Source of the DNA: Ulota crispa
Taxonomy: Eukaryota; Streptophyta; Bryopsida; Orthotrichales; Orthotrichaceae
Reading direction: 5' to 3'
NCBI GenBank assembly: GCA_963920765.1
Contig: OY987247.1
Coordinates: 5,614,471-5,678,470 of the forward strand
Length of the DNA stretch: 64,000 nt
This document shows positions 60,389-64,000 of this stretch, in pieces; the first letter of the stretch is position 1; each line of letters begins with the position of its first letter. Position numbers and translations under genes: made by a program. The notes under the pieces were generated by a model. The model saw only the letters and a list, made by a program, of their open reading frames with translations, was not told the DNA's origin and ran no database searches.

Positions 60389-63300
60389 ATGGCGAACGTG
60401 CTTCCCTTGGCAGCTGCTGCTTTCCAGTTCGCTTCATCGTCTGGTTGGTCGCAAGCGCAGCAGGTGTGTAGCGGGGATCGGAGTCGGGGAATTGCGAGAC
60501 GGGCGAGGTGTGGGAGCAGGTCGGTGGTGGTGGCGAGGATCGCCAAAGGCGAGAACGAGGTGAAGCTTGTGGTGCAGAATGGAAAGGAGGAGAAAGAGGA
60601 GGAGGAGAGGGAAGAGGAGAAGGAAGAGCCGGTGTTGTTGCGAATTGGCGTTTCTCTCGTCACGGAGCTTCTCCGCATCGTTTCTAGTTTTGGAAGGTAA
60701 GTGACAGACTCTCCTTGCTCAGGATTAGGGCTTGGTCAGGATTGGAGTTTGCTCAGGATTAGGGTTTGCTTAGGATTAGGGTTTTCTCATGATTAGGGTT
60801 TGGTCCATTTCCTGGGAAGTGGACAGCAAGGGTTGGGGTCCTTAGCTGCATATCACTCTTCAGCAAGTCCACCAGACATTCGTGAGGAAGTCCAGACGTT
60901 CCTCACATTAAATGACTACGAACCGAACGTTCTGCAATTCTGAGAAAATTGAAAGTCTAAAACATTCTGCTGTTATGAGAAAGTTGAAGTTCTATCAAAC
61001 AAGCAAAAGAAAGAAAAGCCTACGTGGTGTATAGGGCAATGCCTTTTGAAGAGGGCATTGCCCTTCGCAAGCCACTGGCAAAAGTGGACGAGAAATGTCG
61101 GGTAAGGGCCTCATGCAAGGGCATTCTCACAAGGGCACAACCCAAATAAGAGCCTGAGTAACTAGTGGCTCAAACTTGAGATTACTCATCTGTGAGGTCG
61201 TTAGCATTTGTAAAAGTTGCTCGAAAAAAGCTGCCACGTGTCGTTCTTGCTGGCAGGAGTCTTGTTACGCAACGTGACACCACTTTGCAGTCTCTAGTTA
61301 CGTTCACAAGCATGAGGCAACCAGAAATGCAAAGGGATAATGTTCAAGTGATGTTTACGTAGATGAAACGTAACAAACACTGTGGACAGAAAGCATGTGA
61401 CAATCAATTTTGCAAGATACCTTATAATGCCATTGAAACCCTAATTATGCCATGCAATTTGCTGTAATATGTTGCGTTGCTGGTTTATAGATTAGGTAAT
61501 TGCTTTGATGTGAACCAGTGCGGTGTGTTTTTGAGCTGCTCTTGAGTTTCGGAGCAACAAGGGAGGTAACAGTTCATATACACACCGGATTGACTCACAT
61601 TGTGACCATTGTTAGTCATAGATAGACAATAACAAGAATTGAGACACATGGCAGTTTATCATGCCAATCCAAACAAGAAATGATTATGTGTGAGCACAAT
61701 AATCATGCATTGCATTTATTGAATATATTGGGTTTCACTTGTCTCCCTATTGTGCCTTTTTTTGGATGGTGAAGATTGCGCTAGTTAATTTGCAAGCAAG
61801 GGGAGATATGTGATTAAACAAGATTTTGGGCTCGCTTTTTGTTTCACTGGCTAAGGTGGAAGCACCCATAGCCAACAACATCTCAAACCCAACCAATAGG
61901 GTGTGTTATTTCCAACATTAGCATGGATGGTGCTATGAAATGTGTTCTTTTGTTTTTTTCAAGGTTGGGACCACTTCAATCATGCCACATGTCCCAAAGT
62001 GAAGTAGGAAGTAATGAGTAGAAAGTAGTTTGGGTTTTATTGGAATTGCACGAGTCTAGACGTTGGCAATGGGTTCAAAGCACTTTTTGTCTCCCAAAAT
62101 CCACAGTAATTTTAGTTTTGAAAATAAAATTATGAAAAAGTTGCAATCCCAGTATTTCTTATCTTTCTACACGGAAAAATATATTCGTCGCCCTGAAGTC
62201 TTTGTAGTTTGTTGCAGAATCGGTTAAGTTATCGCTTTAAGGTGCTTCCACCTTAGTTGAGGGTAATGGTTTTGTCTTGTACTAGGGTATTTTTTAGGGC
62301 AAATCTGTTTTCGCCAGATTCGCAATGGCGCCAGCCCATTGCTCTATAAATGGCGGGATGATGTATTATTCGCTAGATTCGCCAAAAAAAATCCGCTGTC
62401 TTGTACCTTTATTGCTTGCATACAAACAAGGGTCTCTGTTTCAAGTTTGTCTTCACCGACCTTTCATTGTGGAGCTTGACGCTTTGATAGTGCCATATGT
62501 CCAATTCAAATAGATCATACCAAGTCAAATAAATTACTCTATGAGCAAGTAGATTATGTATACTAATGTGTAGTTATTGTGTGGTTTTCATTAACAACTC
62601 TATTACGGTGAAAACTCCCGCCACTGATGAGGTGTCACCCTATGCACTAATGGTAGGATAAAAGTCACTAATGGCGGGGTAAAAGTCATTAATGGTGGGG
62701 TAAAAGTTAGTTATTACTCATTGCTGTGGCTTGGTTGTGGCAGCTAGTTGTATGTGTTGATAAAAAGGAAAAGAAAAGAAAATCTCTTTGACTGCATTTC
62801 TACTCCAATTTATGGCTTTGTTAGATTTTCAATGTTTGACAACTACCAAATATTTTACCTCATGCTAAATATTTTACCTCATGTTTTTCTCAGGGACAGC
62901 TCCCAGTCTCCAGTTGCAGAGGAGGCAGCTCCATCTGCTTCAGTGGAACATCTGCCCGTGGTCAAAATTCTTCAAGAGGATTACGAACGAGCGTACTTCC
63001 TTACAGGTGCGTATTTGTTGAGAAAATGGAGTCCCTTTTCTCCGCAAGTATCGTATTTTTTCCTTATCCAATTTAGTTATATAATCGTTGCTTTGAACAT
63101 AATCTTTTGCGTTTTTGGTTGCCCTTATACTTGTGAACTTAATGATGGGAGCTGCAGAGTGATGTTAAGATGCATAATGTCAGTCGTGTTAGCAGAAAGG
63201 ACATGTGGCAGTATGTTTTTTAAGCAATGTTTATGCAAGTTAAGGTATGTACACCCATAAGCGTCAAACTAAGGGTTTTGAACATGATGAGTATCAATAA

Positions 63301-64000
63301 ACAGCTAGCAAATTATAGGTTCCTATCCTATTAGGAACAGAAGAATAATGAGTTTGCACTTTCAAATGTATTATTTGGATATTGTGAGAATAAGTTGTGA
63401 ATTTTTAAAGAGCAAACTGCCATTGCACCCATAACCACTTTCAAGATTTCATGTTCACATGTTGTACATCCTTGTCATTACATCTATTCACTTCCACAAA
63501 TTTTCCAAGATTTCAGAGGTGACGGTTATGGGGACACTGACGCTTATGGGTGGTGTACATACCTTAAGGACTTTATGCACAAGCAATCTCACTTTTGTGC
63601 CATTGGTTACTTGAGCTCTGCCCTTGTTCTTAGTGGTTTAAACGTGAGAGTGCCCAGTGGAAGAATGCTATAAGTGAATTCAAGTCTTTCAAGTCTCTTG
63701 AATGTGGTGCCAGTATATTAAATTTTTTAGAGAAAGATCCAAGTTTCAAAAATTTTTATTTCTTTTTACCAACTCGGGTGAAGTTTACTTAAAATTATAT
63801 ATAATGTTTTGTACAGGGGACTTCACCGAATCGCTCTATGACGTTAATTGCTTGTTTGCAGACCCTACAATACAGTTCAAAGGTTAGTATACAAAAAAGA
63901 TACCATATGCTTTTTCCACAGTAATTACAAGAGGTTACAGTAATACATGTTTATTATCCTGGCAATTTTTTTGATTACCTTGGATTGCAGTCTTTTATGA
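60389..64000 (+). CDS. Plastid-type DUF2358 (NTF2-like) protein, 5' part
   Basis: Exons 60389-60696, 62894-63006, 63817-63882 and probably 63991 onward join in phase; the gene leaves the window on the right. The first about 55 residues (MANVLPLAAAAFQFASSSG... with several Arg) look like a chloroplast transit peptide. A Glu-rich acidic stretch, then LRIGVSLVTELLRIVSSFGR, follow. Exons 2-3 contain VKILQEDYERAYFLTGDFTE and YDVNCLFADPTIQFK, the start of a DUF2358/NTF2-like fold as found in plant and cyanobacterial proteins of unknown function. Intron 1 is long (about 2.2 kb) and carries a telobox-like array and a MITE; intron 2 carries another MITE. The assignment rests on this short conserved segment. 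Confidence 0.75.
60715..60805. repeat. Telobox-bearing tandem repeat in intron 1
   Basis: Five imperfect copies of a ~17-bp unit GCTCAGGATTAGGGTTT start right after the first donor site. The TTAGGGTTT core equals the plant telobox, often found near promoters of highly expressed genes. Confidence 0.85.
61852..62255. mobile_element. TA-flanked MITE, family M-b, copy 2
   Basis: The ends AGGTGGAAGCACCCAT and GGTGCTTCCACCT lie between TA dinucleotides (61852-61853, 62254-62255). It is in the same orientation as 41750-42181. It lies within intron 1 of the DUF2358-like gene. Confidence 0.83.
62640..62712. repeat. Three-copy tandem repeat, ~24 bp
   Basis: Units of the form TAATGGCGGGGTAAAAGTCA occur three times in a row, with CACTAATGG and CCGCCACTGA variants just upstream. 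Confidence 0.8.
63241..63566. mobile_element. TA-flanked MITE, family M-a, copy 2
   Basis: The ends AGGTATGTACACCCATAAGC and GCTTATGGGTGGTGTACATA (then CCT) lie between TA dinucleotides. Its interior is the reverse complement of 40609-40907 (for example TTTTGAACATGATGA and AACTTATTCTCACA/TGTGAGAATAAGTT). It lies in intron 2 of the DUF2358-like gene. Confidence 0.82.

Noticed and set aside
1-64000. CRISPR arrays, operons, prokaryotic terminators, rRNA genes
   Set aside because: Genes are split by GT-AG introns and the repeats are transposon-type; no regular spacer-repeat structure or rRNA-like conservation was seen.

Overview
This window looks like nuclear DNA of a land plant. The genes are split by short GT-AG introns. 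The recognisable proteins are plant forms: a TSO1-like CXC protein, an ABI3/LEC2/FUS3-type B3 factor, PAT1, a FIO1/METTL16 methyltransferase and two proteins with plastid-type N-termini. The space between genes is AT-rich and full of plant-type DNA transposon remnants (CACTA, Stowaway, PIF/Harbinger, Mutator-like foldbacks). I cannot name the species. The tandem pair of cysteine-rich genes that I do not recognise and the TTAA-flanked elements make me lean towards a seed-free lineage, but that is inference.

Layout. 1-3474 (+): 3' part of a CXC-domain (TCX5/LIN54-like) gene, open at the left edge. 3475-7450: AT-rich, no gene. 7727-11128 (-) and 12824-16811 (-): two tandem, diverged copies of an unrecognised cysteine/proline-rich gene; splice phases fit throughout both models. 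Gene A has three copies of one MITE in or beside it. Gene B carries a Mutator-like foldback, another foldback, a Stowaway MITE and a 155-bp tandem array in its introns. 16812-31878: about 15 kb of repeats, including a complete 3.07-kb non-autonomous CACTA element (25610-28677) with a perfect 3-bp target duplication. 31879-33613 (-): B3 transcription factor. 34915-35603 (+): plastid membrane protein. 35604-43861: repeats. 43862-47489 (-): PAT1, with a 5' leader running to about 49.3 kb. 52880-56067 (+): FIO1/METTL16. 56068-60388: repeats. 60389-end (+): 5' part of a plastid DUF2358-like gene.

How the genes relate. PAT1 (mRNA decapping) and FIO1/METTL16 (U6 snRNA and mRNA m6A methylation) are divergent. 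Each starts with a copy of the same ~355-bp segment in inverted orientation (49004-49358 and 52388-52740), including the 5' splice donor of a leader intron. They therefore seem to share a duplicated promoter and first non-coding exon. The other genes show no functional link.

The most notable non-coding signal is a set of elements with CCC...GGG ends lying between TTAA direct repeats (18440-19340, 37147-37526, 50967-51901, 56454-56742, 57977-58891). These are the hallmarks of piggyBac-type transposition, which I would not expect in an ordinary plant genome. Gene models here are hand-built from splice sites, reading phase and remembered family resemblance; no database search was possible.
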